Assembly (NCBI GenBank): GCA_945643635.1
Contig: CALZFC010000082.1
Coordinates: forward strand, 1,071,501-1,135,500
Length of the DNA: 64,000 nucleotides
From: Allodiplogaster sudhausi
Lineage: Eukaryota > Nematoda > Chromadorea > Rhabditida > Diplogasteridae
Reading direction: 5' to 3'
Below are positions 10,843 through 22,066 of this stretch, in pieces. The notes beneath the pieces are model-generated. The model was given only the letters and a program-made list of their open reading frames with translations. It had not been told where the DNA came from and did no database searches. The translations under genes and the position numbers were made by a program. Every line of letters starts with the position of its first letter. Within the stretch, counting starts at the first letter, position 1.

Positions 10843-11505
10843 TCAACGACTGAAAAAAATAATCATGACAACATTAAACAATGAAAACGAAACTTTTCGA
10901 AAGAAAGTCTTGAGATATTTTCTGTCAAGCAATCGAGGACAAATCGAAAGAAAGAAATAATAGCAAAAACTTTTGACTTTAAAACTGAGTATGAACTTTA
11001 TAATTTTGAGCACACTTCAAGTCATTCCTACAAAGAAAATTTTTTAAATAAAAGTTTCCCAAAACCTTAATAGGGAGGCGTTGGTTAAGCCTGAAAATCC
11101 TCAATTTTGAATCTAGCGCAGGTCTGCGTGGTACTCACCTTGAGTCTTGCGGAAAGGCTCTTTTTATATGCGGATTATGATTGCCGTCATTTGCAAGGAT
11201 AAGATAAGAGACCAAAGAAATCGAAAACAACAAAAAATCCTTTTTTTTCATTAAGTAGAATTCTCAGCAAACTAGGTAAAAACAAATGTTTTAAAGACTT
11301 TTTTAAACTCAAGAGTTCCATTCAATATACAACACTACTTCTAGGGAGAGAAGATTCTAACCTTCACTCGATTTCATCTCGACATCCTATGACAACCTTT
11401 CTGCTACTTACGCATAAATATTCCTTGTATTCCAGTAGCGAGATCAGAAAGAATGAGTCTTTAAACCAGATTCCAGTATTTTTCGCCTCAACAACAGATA
11501 AGGAA
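10843..11505. repeat. Direct repeat, right copy (partner 1-690)
   Basis: Same order and orientation as the window start, with scattered substitutions and short indels. Marks the boundary of a ~10.8-kb tandem duplication. Confidence 0.85.
10979..11251 (-). CDS. Small secreted peptide (~53 aa), copy 2, intact
   Basis: Exon 1, 11251-11139, starts with ATG and encodes a signal peptide (MKKKDFLLFSISLVSYLILA) followed by about ten polar residues, KR, and AFPQDS. The donor GTGAGT and acceptor CTTTGTAG enclose a 111-nt intron. Exon 2, 11027-10979, adds 16 residues with a single cysteine and ends in TAA. The two exons sum to 54 codons with no frame break. The layout (signal, short spacer, dibasic site, short tail) resembles a peptide precursor, but there is no amidation glycine and no repeated peptide, so a hormone role is only a guess. 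Copy 1 at 136-424 keeps exon lengths and splice sites, which supports coding. It lies just upstream of the Str receptor, on the same strand. Confidence 0.55.
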
Positions 11506-12204
11506 TATTAAAAAAAAAATTTTTTAGATCATTCGTGTCCAATCAAAAAAACCTCCATTATCATCGAACGAAGTTCGAGCAGTTCAAGAATGAGATTAAC
11601 GCGTCATAACAAGCTTATTAAAAAACCAATTCCTAGACCCGGGTGCATCTGCACTTTACATAAAGCAATTGGAATTAAGAGGCAAAAGAGAATTTAAGTA
11701 CATATATGGAGATTTAGTTACAAAATTCGAAAAAGGAAATATAATTGGATCTTTATTCACGAGGATCCAGTTGACGCGTCCAATTGGACCATTAATCCCC
11801 CTAGTTTTAAATTTCAAATCTCATTCAGTATACATACATAAGTGCAAATTCCTCGCACATTATAAATTTTTCAATATTCATGCTTCGGCATTGTATAAGT
11901 TAAAGCAGACAATATTTATCACTTACATCTCCTAAACAGAGAAAGCGATGATTCACCGCTCCTATATAAAATGAACATGTTTGTACCAAATTCGATTGTC
12001 ATTTTCCGTGTTCGTGGGTGCAATTGAACGGAAAAAATTTTTGCCTTTTTACCCAACTTTTTGGAGAAAGTTGGCATAAAATATGGGAATAGTATGGCTT
12101 CATACAAATCATCCGTTTTTATGCAGTACAAAACTGAACGAAATGTGTACAGAAATGAACTCAAAAAATAATTTATGTAGAACGTTAATGGGATTATGAA
12201 AGAA

Positions 12205-12246
12205 GAAATGTTGGTGTCAAAGAGTTTATTATGACACCAACATTTC
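12205..12246. repeat. 15-bp perfect hairpin
   Basis: GAAATGTTGGTGTCA at 12205-12219 pairs perfectly with 12232-12246, leaving a 12-nt loop. Confidence 0.85.
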
Positions 12247-12354
12247 ATCCTTGAACTTTTCAACTTCGCAAGAAGATTTTTTTATTCGTGCGCGAAGCTC
12301 TTATATTCCTTGATCTATACCAAAGGAGACGGAGTCTGACTATTACAATCTTCG

Positions 12355-13160
12355 ATATCTTGGCATTAAATAATCCTTATATCTTCATATGTAGGTAAAA
12401 TGAAAATAAGAATTAATCGTCAAAGAAGGAATCAGGCGTCTAAGACGTCAAGTCGGCATTTTCTTTTGCATAGACTCTGCGATTATGACACGCATGTGTG
12501 CATACAATCCTGTGTACATATGTATATATTTTTCTGTTTGGGTTCAATCGAACTCATTCATCCATTCCGGTTAGGCAGCTTGTTTAAAGATTATGCATAT
12601 AGATTAAATGATAAAAAATGGCGTATGCACATGTTGAAATAGAATTTGGATGGCAGCAGTATTGTTTTTGAGTTACAGAAGATAAAGCATTCAACTTTTT
12701 TGAAGAAAAAAATCAAAGCTAGCGAGCGGAAAAATTGAAAAGACTAAAGGATATTGAAGGAGAACATATGTAAATAAACGTTCATCCAGTTGGGAGTTTT
12801 GCACCGCTTGAAGCGTAAGTTTATTAAATACGGTTTTCTTTCGTCGGATATTTCCTTTAGGTGGGATGTTAGCATTAAATACTCCTTTTAGCTACATATC
12901 TAAAATTTAAAAAAAGGTGTCATATGTTTGCCCTCGGCTTTAATCAAATTCATTCATTCATTCCTGTTTGCCAGCCTTTTTCAAGATTATACATGCAGAA
13001 TAAATGATAAAAAAGGTATTATCATATTCATGTTCATACATATACAATTTAGAAGGTTGATTTTAGACAGTTTACTAAATGATAGCGATATAAACGGAAT
13101 AATATAAAGCGGAAAAGTGTTAAGAATTAAAGGATATCGAAAGAGAAAAAATAATAGGGT
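12355..13160. repeat. Dispersed ~370-bp repeat, copies 2 and 3 in tandem
   Basis: Two diverged copies (about 12355-12770 and 12860-13160) of the repeat at 7190-7560, head to tail. Shared landmarks are GCATTAAATA near the start, a TTCATTCATTCC-type stretch, and AAAGGATATCGAAAGAG near the end. Confidence 0.65.
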
Positions 13161-13209
13161 GAAGTACATATGTACATATGTACATAGAGATTCTGATGTT
13201 GTAAAAGAC

Positions 13210-13637
13210 CTGCCGCGCGTTTAATCTGTCCAAAGTATGAAACATGTTCGGAACGCTTGTTCGCAACATTGGCGTTGTTGTCACAGGCTGAGAACAAGAG
13301 GCAGGGCGCTAGAGGCGACGTCTTTTTTTCTCTGCCCTGTGCTATTTCGTTGGTGACGAGCAAAAGCACACCGGAGCAGCTTTTGCTCGCCACAACCTGC
13401 GCCTCCATCTTTGCGTTGTCTCTACATTTTCGTGCTTGTTCTGACCAAGTGACCACTTCAGAACTTCGAAACAGGAAGTGCGCACATGCGATAAAGTTAT
13501 CACAAGCTGGATACATGTTCGGAACCCATGTGTATTAAGATAGGCTGGAACACTGCCAATTCTTTTGTTTCGAACATGTTTCAAACAAGATTGTTTTGAA
13601 CATGTTTCAAACTTTTGACAGATTAAAGGCGCGGCTG
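13210..13637. mobile_element. MITE with ~40-bp terminal inverted repeats
   Basis: The left end CTGCCGCGCGTTTAATCTGTC is the inverted match of the right end ending ...GCGCGGCTG. Arms extend about 40 bp to a GAAACATGTTC motif that is also repeated inside the right end. The 428-bp interior has no transposase. No clear target duplication, so the superfamily is unassigned. Confidence 0.6.
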
Positions 13638-14200
13638 TTTTTTCTAAATGTTTCCTTCGGCTAACTGAAGGAGTCTGAAAATCGTTCAAGTAAAGAACAG
13701 AAAGAAGATTAGTGAAGTGTATCAGTAGCATTTTGCATGTAGCCAAAACTTTAAGTTCTCACTCGAAGTTCTCTGAACAAATAAATATCTCAACAACAAG
13801 ATTCTTCGACCGTTCCCAATGCAATCCTCGCAGGTGGAGTTCAATCCTGAGAAGCTCCTCTTTCATCACATTATTACTCAAAACTTTCGTAATATATGTA
13901 TGTATTTCCAGGAACGTATCTCATTTAATAACACCCATTCAAGGATGTAGTTTAACACTGAATTTTAGTAACAACGCATCCACTGTGAAACAACTGAAGA
14001 GAGCGATGTGCAGAGAAGTCGTCAAATAGCGGAGCGCAGAGAAACAATTAAAAGAAAAGACAATCGGTCTGGTGGAAATAGACGGATACTGTATCATTCC
14101 ATGTAAGACCACTAGCATTCAAATATACTCCAAAGATGCCAAACACTTGCCAAATTTAAAGAAACAAATCCAAAAATTTGTCAGGAGGGTTATTAGAGCG
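13638..14200. other. No gene recognised
   Basis: Short frames only, without supporting splice context. Confidence 0.35.
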
Positions 14201-14205
14201 ATAGA

Positions 14206-14248
14206 GAGAGTAAGAGAGTGGAGAGTTAGAGAGCGAGAGTGGAGGGTT

Positions 14249-14279
<31 letters not shown>

Positions 14280-14297
14280 GAGAGAGCGAGAGAGTAT
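14206..14297. repeat. GA-rich microsatellite
   Basis: GAGAGTTAGAGAG units grading into pure (GA)n, ending just before the stop codon of the adjacent minus-strand gene. Confidence 0.9.
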
Positions 14298-14301
14298 GCA
14301 T

Positions 14302-16798
14302 CTAGACGAGACCGGCCTTCCGCCAGGCCGGCAGCGGATCGGCGCGGCGTCCAGTTCGCATGTCCATCGTGAGCAGGACGGGCGCGCCGTGTTCGCAGTT
14401 TACCTTAATGAAAGAGTCTCAGTAGGCAAAAAAAATAGTTAGCAAGAAAACTCTCCACAACCAACGTAACTGAAATATTTCCCGCTAATGCCAGTCTGGA
14501 TGCAGCCCCTTCATGTGTGCTCGCTATATGTATGTCACACTCTCTGTCCCTCCTCTTGTGGTCTCTAGCAATCTCTCGCGCTCTCTCTCTCTCTCTCTTC
14601 CCTTCATCTTTCACTCCGCATGTCATCTCTCACAATCTCTCTTCATCTTTCGCTCCTCTTGTCCTCTCTCAGAACCGTTCTCTTTCTCCCCTACTTTCAT
14701 TCTCTAACCAGCTCGCCATCCATCCCTCGTGGCGGGCTGCCCACTCCAACAACGTTGAATCCAAGGCTGAGAAAGGCGCGATTGTGAAAGACGCGGAGTT
14801 GCGATTGTAGCTGTGCGCTGTAGTGATGTGGATACCGCGCTTCTGCGGAAACAAAATGAGGGGCTCGTCTCTACTTCTTAAATCGTTTGAAGAAGAAGAA
14901 AAAACTGCTTTCGGTGGAAAATAGGATAAGCGATAGCAAAAAGGAAAAAATATGACAAGGCAAGAAAAAATCTCTTCACGAGATACTCGTCGAAGTCCAT
15001 GTTGTACATCAGCAGCCCTTCAAACAATTGAAGAACACGGAAGGGTTTCGCAGTGAAGCCAAACTTCTGGAGCAATCTAACTATTCCATCCGGTAAATAT
15101 GTACCTAACTGCCAAAATAGTTATTGAACTCAAAAAAATGATGAAATAAAATTAGTCTTTGAAAGAGGTCTCCGTCGTGCTGTTTTTTAACATGAAACGT
15201 CGTGAAATAAAGATTCAGAAAGTTAGAACGATTGTCATTTATGACTTCAGAATTATAGTCATGTTAAATCTCACGGGTAGTGAAATAGCTGCTGTAGATT
15301 TGGGCACCCACCTATTTTGTCTTTAGGGCCTAGAAAATGGGAGATTGTACAGTGGCGCTACATAACGTGCGCATGCGCTCGAAACAATAATTGTTCCGCA
15401 CCTAGAGACAATAATTCTTCCCCATTTGATTCCTTAAAAGTTGTATATTGAGAAATACATTCTCTTTCGGATAGAGGGCGAGCGCCATCTCGCGAGTCTA
15501 CTGCTTTATCCATTCTTAAAGCGCAACAGTTGAGAGAGCGGTTTCGAATTTTTTTTCGTATTAGACGCCGTGCGTTTTTATCCAAATGCTATTGAAAATA
15601 TGCACGAGAACATATCGTCGACATCCTCGAATTAATTCTCGAACCAATGTGCGCGCTTTCCTCGGAGAGAGCGGGAGGAGGCAACTTGACCGCATCGTCC
15701 TTCGGGTCGCGGAAGATCAGTTCTCTGCACGCGAATCCAGCAGGGCGACCAGTCTTCTAAATAAGTAGAAAGCTTCGATTATGTTAAGTATGCATACTAC
15801 ATACTACATATGATGGTGTTCTTGATTTCGTTACTTGTACGTGTAGTATTGCGAGGCCGCACTATAGGGCGGAACGAGATGACAAGCTATTTACTTCAGG
15901 AAATTGAGTTTAAAAAAACTGGTGAATGATTGAAAACTATGAATTCTGAATAAGTAAATTAATGAAATCGCCTTCTCGATGGCGACGTGTGCAACTGGAA
16001 ACTCCTTTACGGCGCAAGAGCGTCGGATGACATGTTGCACAGTAGGCAAGCGGTCTTCGCCAGAAACACCCAGAGCCTGCAAGTTGGTTTCCATTCGGAC
16101 CTCTTTTTTCAAGCTGACATATGTACGACAGAATATGACCAAGTTATTCAATATATCAATCAATTGATTGATTGCTTGATTGATTTATTAATACATTTTT
16201 TTGCATTAGCTAAATTCTTCTTTCCAATTTGAGATCGAGTTACCATCGTAATTCTTTTTTTTAGTATGAGTAAAAATTATGGACATTCGAGAAAGAAATG
16301 CTTTACCATTTATTCTCGTTTATTGAGCACTACTCAACGTACTGTTAAGTCATGCTATTATTGCTTTTTGATTACAATTCAAAACCTGAATATGTAATTC
16401 TAGTCGATCCTAACCTGAACGAGCGGAAATGCGGCTCCGAAGTCAACGAGGAGTTCGTTGATGGCTTCGTCCCTTGCATCCGTCACCTCGACATTCGAAC
16501 ATTTTCATTTTCAAGAAGCATTTATGGGCTTTCTTATGCAATCTAACCTGGCGGAATTCGAAAAGCTTCGGGAGATAAGTGTTCTTCGAAGGATGGCCAG
16601 GTTTCGTGTCGGCCGGAGGGACGAAATCGATCTGGAAGAAAAGCGGTATTCCAGTCGAGATTTAAAGGTAGCTAAAAGTTTCTTTCAAACCGCGTCGTTT
16701 CCACTGTACGAGGAGACTTTGTGATGTCTGTTATAAGAGAAGGTTCGGTTCTGCCACCAGCGAGGCCAGAACGGAAGGAGGAATCGTCGACCGGCCAT
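14302..16798 (-). CDS. Multi-exon gene of unknown function
   Basis: Minus-strand exons with good signals: about 16652-16547 (IDFVPPADTKPGHPSKNTYL), 16510-16413 (region ending NELLVDFGAAFPLVQ), 16120-15960 (LQALGVSGEDRLPTVQHVIR), 15758-15625 (ELIFRDPKDDAVKLPPP), 15118-14970 (LPDGIVRLLQKFGFTAKPFR), 14845-14712 (RGIHITTAHSYNRNSASFTI) and the last exon 14407-14302, ending PLPAWRKAGLV and TAG at 14302. The 5' end is uncertain: an ATG at 16798 opens MAGRRFLLPFWPRW but its junction to the next exon does not phase cleanly. Codon composition is clearly coding and the exons appear collinear. No motif let me name a family; an enzyme is possible from the globular composition, but this is a guess. Confidence 0.55.
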
Positions 16799-16957
16799 GG
16801 AAGGGACAAAGACGTCAACTGATGATGAAACTAAAAAACACTATCAATTCACCTTAAGACGTTGGCCAGTTTTATTAGAGTGAAAAAACGAGATATAATA
16901 AGATCTTGTCGATAAGAACTCGACACACACACACACAACATAAAAAACTCGTTGGTT

Positions 16958-17062
16958 ATGGTGGAAGAGAAAGAGAGAGAGAGAGAAAGAGAGTGAGAGA
17001 GAAAGAGAGAGAGAAACAGAGAGAGAGAGATCGAAAGAGAGCGAGAACGAGAGAGTTATAGT
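16958..17062. repeat. GA-rich microsatellite
   Basis: Imperfect (GA)n with GAAA and GCGA interruptions. The Ser/Leu-rich minus frames over it are artefacts. Confidence 0.9.
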
Positions 17063-17099
17063 AAGAAATAAAGAGAAAGGAAGAGAGAATGAAAACAAA

Positions 17100-18230
17100 A
17101 TTGGGAGTTGGGTTGGCTACAAATTTGCGAATTTTTCTCAAATTGCGTCTCCCTGCAGTTCCTTTTCGCTGAATGAAGAAAAAGAAGGATGGTGATAACG
17201 TACGGCCCTGCACACTGTGCCAACAAGATGTTCTATGAGGAGAGCAGATAAGAACAGCAAAGCAGCGCATCGCTCACACGCACCGCGTTCACTAATTGGG
17301 GCTAGACTGCTGGCTTTTTCTTGGCAAATATCAAAGCTAAAGCATTGAGATATACATAGCTTTAAAATCAAAAGGAATAAAACATTGGAGCTGCAACATC
17401 AATATATGACATACATACACTATATGTATGTATGTAGTATGTACAGTGATGTACAGTCAAATTTCCTGATTTGCAATGCAATGATGCAAACAGCACGCCT
17501 CGTTGCTCTTTGTCGGGTAGTCTTATATATTTAGAATCGTCTTGTTTTTCCACATACAGCAGGCCATATTCGAGAATTACATAGGTTGCCATGTTTCGAG
17601 TATTAAAATGAAGCTAAAAAAAGAGGCAAAAATTTTGAAATCATATTTCAGCCTTTCCAACTTATTTTTGGAATTATGTGATAGTTGTGCTGTATGTGGA
17701 ATTTAGATAACTTTTCTATAAAAAAGAATCAATTACATACGTCCAAGGTGTTTGCTATGAGATATTTGTTGCCCGCTGATTTTAACATATCTATTATTTT
17801 AAATATAGTATGTATTATTCCGCTTATTTGCCTTCATAGGTCCGATATAACGATATTCGATAGAGAATCATCTCTACAACTCCCTCTTATGAGTAGACAG
17901 TGCTTGTTAGCTCGAAAATAAGATGAAAAAAGAAGCGAGAATCACAACGAAACTGAAAGCGGCGGAAGATAAGGTTGAACTTGTCATTGATCACTTCATT
18001 TAGCGCACACTTTGATCATCACATTGTACCCACTCCGTTCGCTGTTGTCTACGGAAATTGCGAGTGTCTCAGGGATGTGGAGGGAATTGCAGCAAGGTCG
18101 TTCTCTCATTCTTCTATAACGGCAACCTGTGTGCTTTTTGTGAGATGGATATTAAATTGTGTTCTTTGTTCATGCTTCTCTTTTTGGCTTTGACTGAAGG
18201 GCATTGGACGAAAAACACTAAATTCTAAAG
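17100..18230. other. No gene recognised
   Basis: One minus-strand frame near 17380-17140 (CALLFLSALLIEHLVGTV) is membrane-like but lacks splice partners. The rest holds nothing supportable. Confidence 0.35.
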
Positions 18231-18238
18231 GATGTTCC

Positions 18239-18282
18239 GAAGGTACAGGAGGATGAAATCCATCATTTACTCCTGTACCTTC
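18239..18282. repeat. 13-bp perfect hairpin
   Basis: GAAGGTACAGGAG (18239-18251) pairs with CTCCTGTACCTTC (18270-18282) around an 18-nt loop, next to the degraded Tc1-like terminus. Confidence 0.75.
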
Positions 18283-18304
18283 TGCATCTCAGGCCGCATG
18301 CATG

Positions 18305-18653
18305 GATCGCGACCTGGAGGCAGGCATCATGTAACCGCATGTGATAAAATAGCTATTAGACCAAAAAGTTATCACAGAGATGTTCTAGAATAAATATCAG
18401 CCATCTATTCACTAAAAACTACCAGAGTACCAAAGAAATAAATCATTTTATCTAGCACGCATAAATGTGCAAAACTGAGAAATTCAAATTATTGATTTTT
18501 TTCTTGACCTGTAGTGGATCAATGCAACAAATAATCTGCTACTAATGATCTTACAGTATAAAGAAGCAACCCTGAAAATTTCATTAGCTTTCATAAATGT
18601 TGAAGGAAAATATGTGTGAAAAAGCAAAAGTTCACGTTTCTCTGAGCGCCACT
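18305..18653. mobile_element. Degraded terminal arm of the Tc1/mariner-like foldback family
   Basis: Matches, with many substitutions, the outer ~350 bp of the right arm of the element at 31160-32745 (shared GATTAGACCAAAAxGTTAT, TTATTGATTTTT, and the GTATCAATT/GGATCAATG region). Ends ...CACTG next to TA. No opposite arm was found nearby, so it is a solo terminus. It occupies the place where the last exon of the adjacent Str copy would be expected. Confidence 0.6.
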
Positions 18654-18761
18654 GTAGTATGCATAGATTTGGATTGATCAATGTTTCATTAGGAAAGACA
18701 ATGAAACTAAAAGTCAGCGACCATATCGTGCAGAGGGCGAGTACTAACGTATATCATGCAC

Positions 18762-20614
18762 CTGAACGCACAGCGCGATGAAGAGCTGCTTCTGCATCCG
18801 ACGCGACTTATCGCTGAGGGCGAAGGAGCGAAGACGGCGTACGATGCAGACGGTCATGATCACCATGCAGGCAACCATGATCGAGAGGAAGTAGCTCCAC
18901 GCTACTTGTTCAGCTTCCCGCCCTCCTAGATTCATTTTAATTTGGCGATTATAGGAGAAACATAGGAAATTACATATGTATTTGTCTCATTTAATTTGTT
19001 TAAAGCTAACGTTGTATCGTCCGATCATGATGCTTACTTTGCGAATATCAACGTCGTGTTTTTCACGATAGATCGGGGCCAATTCTGAAGATGAAACGTA
19101 TTTTTAATGTTTTAATGTTATCATTACTTTATTATTTTATTTATTGTTTTATAGGTAGAAAAGCTAAGAAGCTTCTGACCTTGATATCCAGCTTCGTGGG
19201 ATAATAACCGAATTCACAACAGATAAACCACCGGACGACTTCCAGCCAGAAGATGAGGATGAGAAAAAACAACGAACCAAGGCTTCCCAAGGATGGCAAG
19301 TTTCGATGGGCTCAATACAAACGAGCAATCAGATAAAAAATACTCCAAATAGTCTTTTCAATATATATTTTTTAACATTCATAACGAAATTATGGCATTA
19401 TTATCTTATTAGATAAATTAATTGTTGTGGAAAATGGGGGTGCTAATTGAGGTGACGCACGGATCGTCAGGTTGGTGAAACGACAGATACTTATTATATA
19501 GTACTCAAAACTAAAAGCAGTTATCTGCCAAAATACTTATTTTTATAAAGCCGGACAATATCAAGTCAATCTTTTAGGCTAAACTTGATACGAAAAAGGA
19601 AAGTGTTTTTTTCGGCCTTCAACTGGAAAATACGAGTGCAAGCAAACCACGAAATGGCGAGAGCGCAATAGATGAAGTGGTAGGAGAGCAGGACGAACGC
19701 TTGCGAGAACGAAGCGGCAAAGAAGCTCACGAGCACCTTTAAGCGTTAAATGAGCACGATCGTAATTATGTTGCTCATATGAGGTGAGAGATGGTGAAAA
19801 AGTATACATGATATTACAGATGTCTTCGCATATTTTTTTATGAGAAAACTTTTCCAGACCACGAGACATTAGAATGTTAAGACTGACGCCCTGAAATGGA
19901 GCATGCGCAAACGCGTCAATTTGAGCAGAAAACATTGAGAATGTGTTGGTGGTGAGTATAATCTTCTGAAATGTTGTAAATTTATTGAGGAAAGAAAGTT
20001 AAAAATTATCTTGCATTGTTACATATTGACAAAATTAGTTGTTTTTTCCCAATAATAAATCAAACTATTCTGCGATTGTTTGCCTGCTTTTTTTAATTAT
20101 TCCTTTTTATTTTACAAATTCTACAGTATGCTCACCGGCGAGAGCAGAAACTGTATGAGCGCGAAATAAGCGTCGCTCGCGGCGAAGGCCATCAACAGAT
20201 ATTTGTAGCGGCCAATCTCTCGAGACGAGCAGCGATAGGCGCACCAGAAGAGAAGCGAGTTGAAGAGGACGGCGAGGACTCAAGTTAAAGGAGTCTAGTT
20301 TGTTCTTTTGAATTCGAGAGTAGGTAAAGACAACCCTTTCTTTCGCTTTCCGAACAGTCAATAATAACGAGATAACTTGTCGTTGTTGGAATAATTAACA
20401 TAATAAGACATATGTATCCTCATGAGGAGGCGTTTAGGACATACTTACATGTGTACATACAAATGTACTTAGAGTATTACATGAGTACGGAATTTGTAAT
20501 TGTTGTTTCGAGACCACGTTTGATAATCTAATTAAAGAAAAACAAATGAGCAAATAAAATCAAACCAAAATTGGCGCTCTCGACGACTCCAATGACTTTC
20601 CAGAATGAGTCCAT
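18762..20614 (-). pseudogene. Str-type chemoreceptor, 3'-truncated paralogue
   Basis: Exon-by-exon paralogue of the receptor at 7978-10371: start MDSFWKVIGVVESANF (20614), TM1/2 exon about 20280-20137 with REIGRYKYLLMAFAASDAYF, 19950-19850, 19740-19620, 19325-19170, 19080-19020 (APIYREKHDVDIRKVSIM) and 18935-18762 ending LFIALCVQ with donor GTGCAT. The final exon coding TM6, TM7 and tail is missing; in its place are unrelated sequence and a Tc1-like relic. The exon at 19325-19170 carries indels relative to copy 1, and the 18.9-kb exon has a short deletion. A receptor without TM6-7 would not function, so I call it a pseudogene. It may still be transcribed, because upstream exons and splice sites remain. 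Confidence 0.72.
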
Positions 20615-20649
20615 GCTGAGACTTTGATCAAATTTTGTCGCTTCATGCA

Positions 20650-21665
20650 CTCTTTGGCGATATTTCTAGCATTAAATACGTATTGTAAGACAATCGATGC
20701 GGGTGATATTCGACTAAAGAAAGCGGAGCCCGTCCTCGTCTCTTATAACCCCCAAAGATTAAAATAATAAGGGCGACAAAGAAACCATCGATGCGTGGTG
20801 ATAGTGGATGAGTGTTATCTAATTCTGTCTGATGAGATAGAATGAATAGACGGATTATTCTTGCGATTCAATATAAAAAAACATAAAGCTTAGGCAAAAT
20901 TGCTGAGAACTCATGAAGCCGCTAACTCACAATCTACTTTACCCTCAATTGCATTGAATTGATAAAATCCATGAGATTAATGGAGAAACTGACATCCGAT
21001 TTTAGTCATCAATTTCTACTTCCCTTCGCAATACTTAAGTTCTAGCTTGCAGATTATGTTCACAATCGGCGGTAAAATATAACAAATATTTTTAATAATG
21101 TACGCAAAATGTGCATATCAGATGATGCCAACAAAAACATTTGGCCTCCTTTTCCTAATTTTTTGTTCCTCATCTTTAGAAATGACAAATGTTATATTTT
21201 TTAAACCGGCTAAACGAAAAATGGAGGGGAAAAGTTTTTTTAGCTGACATCATCTTTCATTTATGTGTTGAATCTTTTTCACTCTATTAAGAAGGGGATA
21301 GAAGATTAGTATTCTGATGTGAAAGACATGGTTAACATGGTGAGTCATTCTTATCTGCTCTCGAGACAGCGGATTTGGTTTTATTTTGCATTTCTTAAAT
21401 GGAGATGTAAAATTCAACGTTTTTTTTTACAAATGCAGTGTGCATATTAGTTGGATATAAAAAAAAACTTTAAAAATGAGTAGCAAAGGGGAAGAAAATA
21501 CATCGAATTTCCGTTTTGTCACAAATTTTTCTTATCGTATTCACCGCATCAATAACAAAAATAATAGTTTGAATAGTTATGGCAAACGGAACAAGCGTAA
21601 ACAAAGGGACAGTGTGTTCACATTTCTTTTACTCTTTCTAAATAGCTGCTACATAGATAAATACA
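20650..21665. other. No gene recognised
   Basis: AT-rich, with short frames only. Confidence 0.4.
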
Positions 21666-21820
21666 TACCGTATTTTCTCTATTAGTACCCCGCTCTGAAA
21701 ATCCCATTGAAAAAATAGAACCCCTCCCTCTAATAGAACCCCTCTTTCTAATAGTGCCCCCCTCTCACAAGGGTATTGAAAAATAGAACCCCCGGGGGTA
21801 CTAATAGAGAAAATACGGTA
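21666..21820. mobile_element. 155-bp MITE, 24-bp perfect TIRs, TA target duplication
   Basis: CCGTATTTTCTCTATTAGTA at 21668 is mirrored exactly at the right end (to 21818), and TA flanks both sides, as in Tc1/mariner-type MITEs. The interior has C-rich subrepeats of the type CTCTAATAGAACCCC. A second copy with only the right end lies at about 50840-50985. Confidence 0.85.
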
Positions 21821-22066
21821 CGTGCATTCGTATTCACAAGCCGTTGAAGCCTTCTTAAGAAGATTGCATTATGAAAAGAAAAGAAGATTGCAGAAAAATT
21901 TACTCTAAATTTGTCAAATAATTTTTCTGTTTCTTTAAATGAGCAAAGTTAAAAGTACTCGATATCAAGTTTCCATGCTATTATAGCAACGTCTGTTTAA
22001 CTCGCATGCTCTCAAACGAAAAGACTAAAATTCAACAGTGAGTTTCTTGGTTCCTTCAATTCTGTA

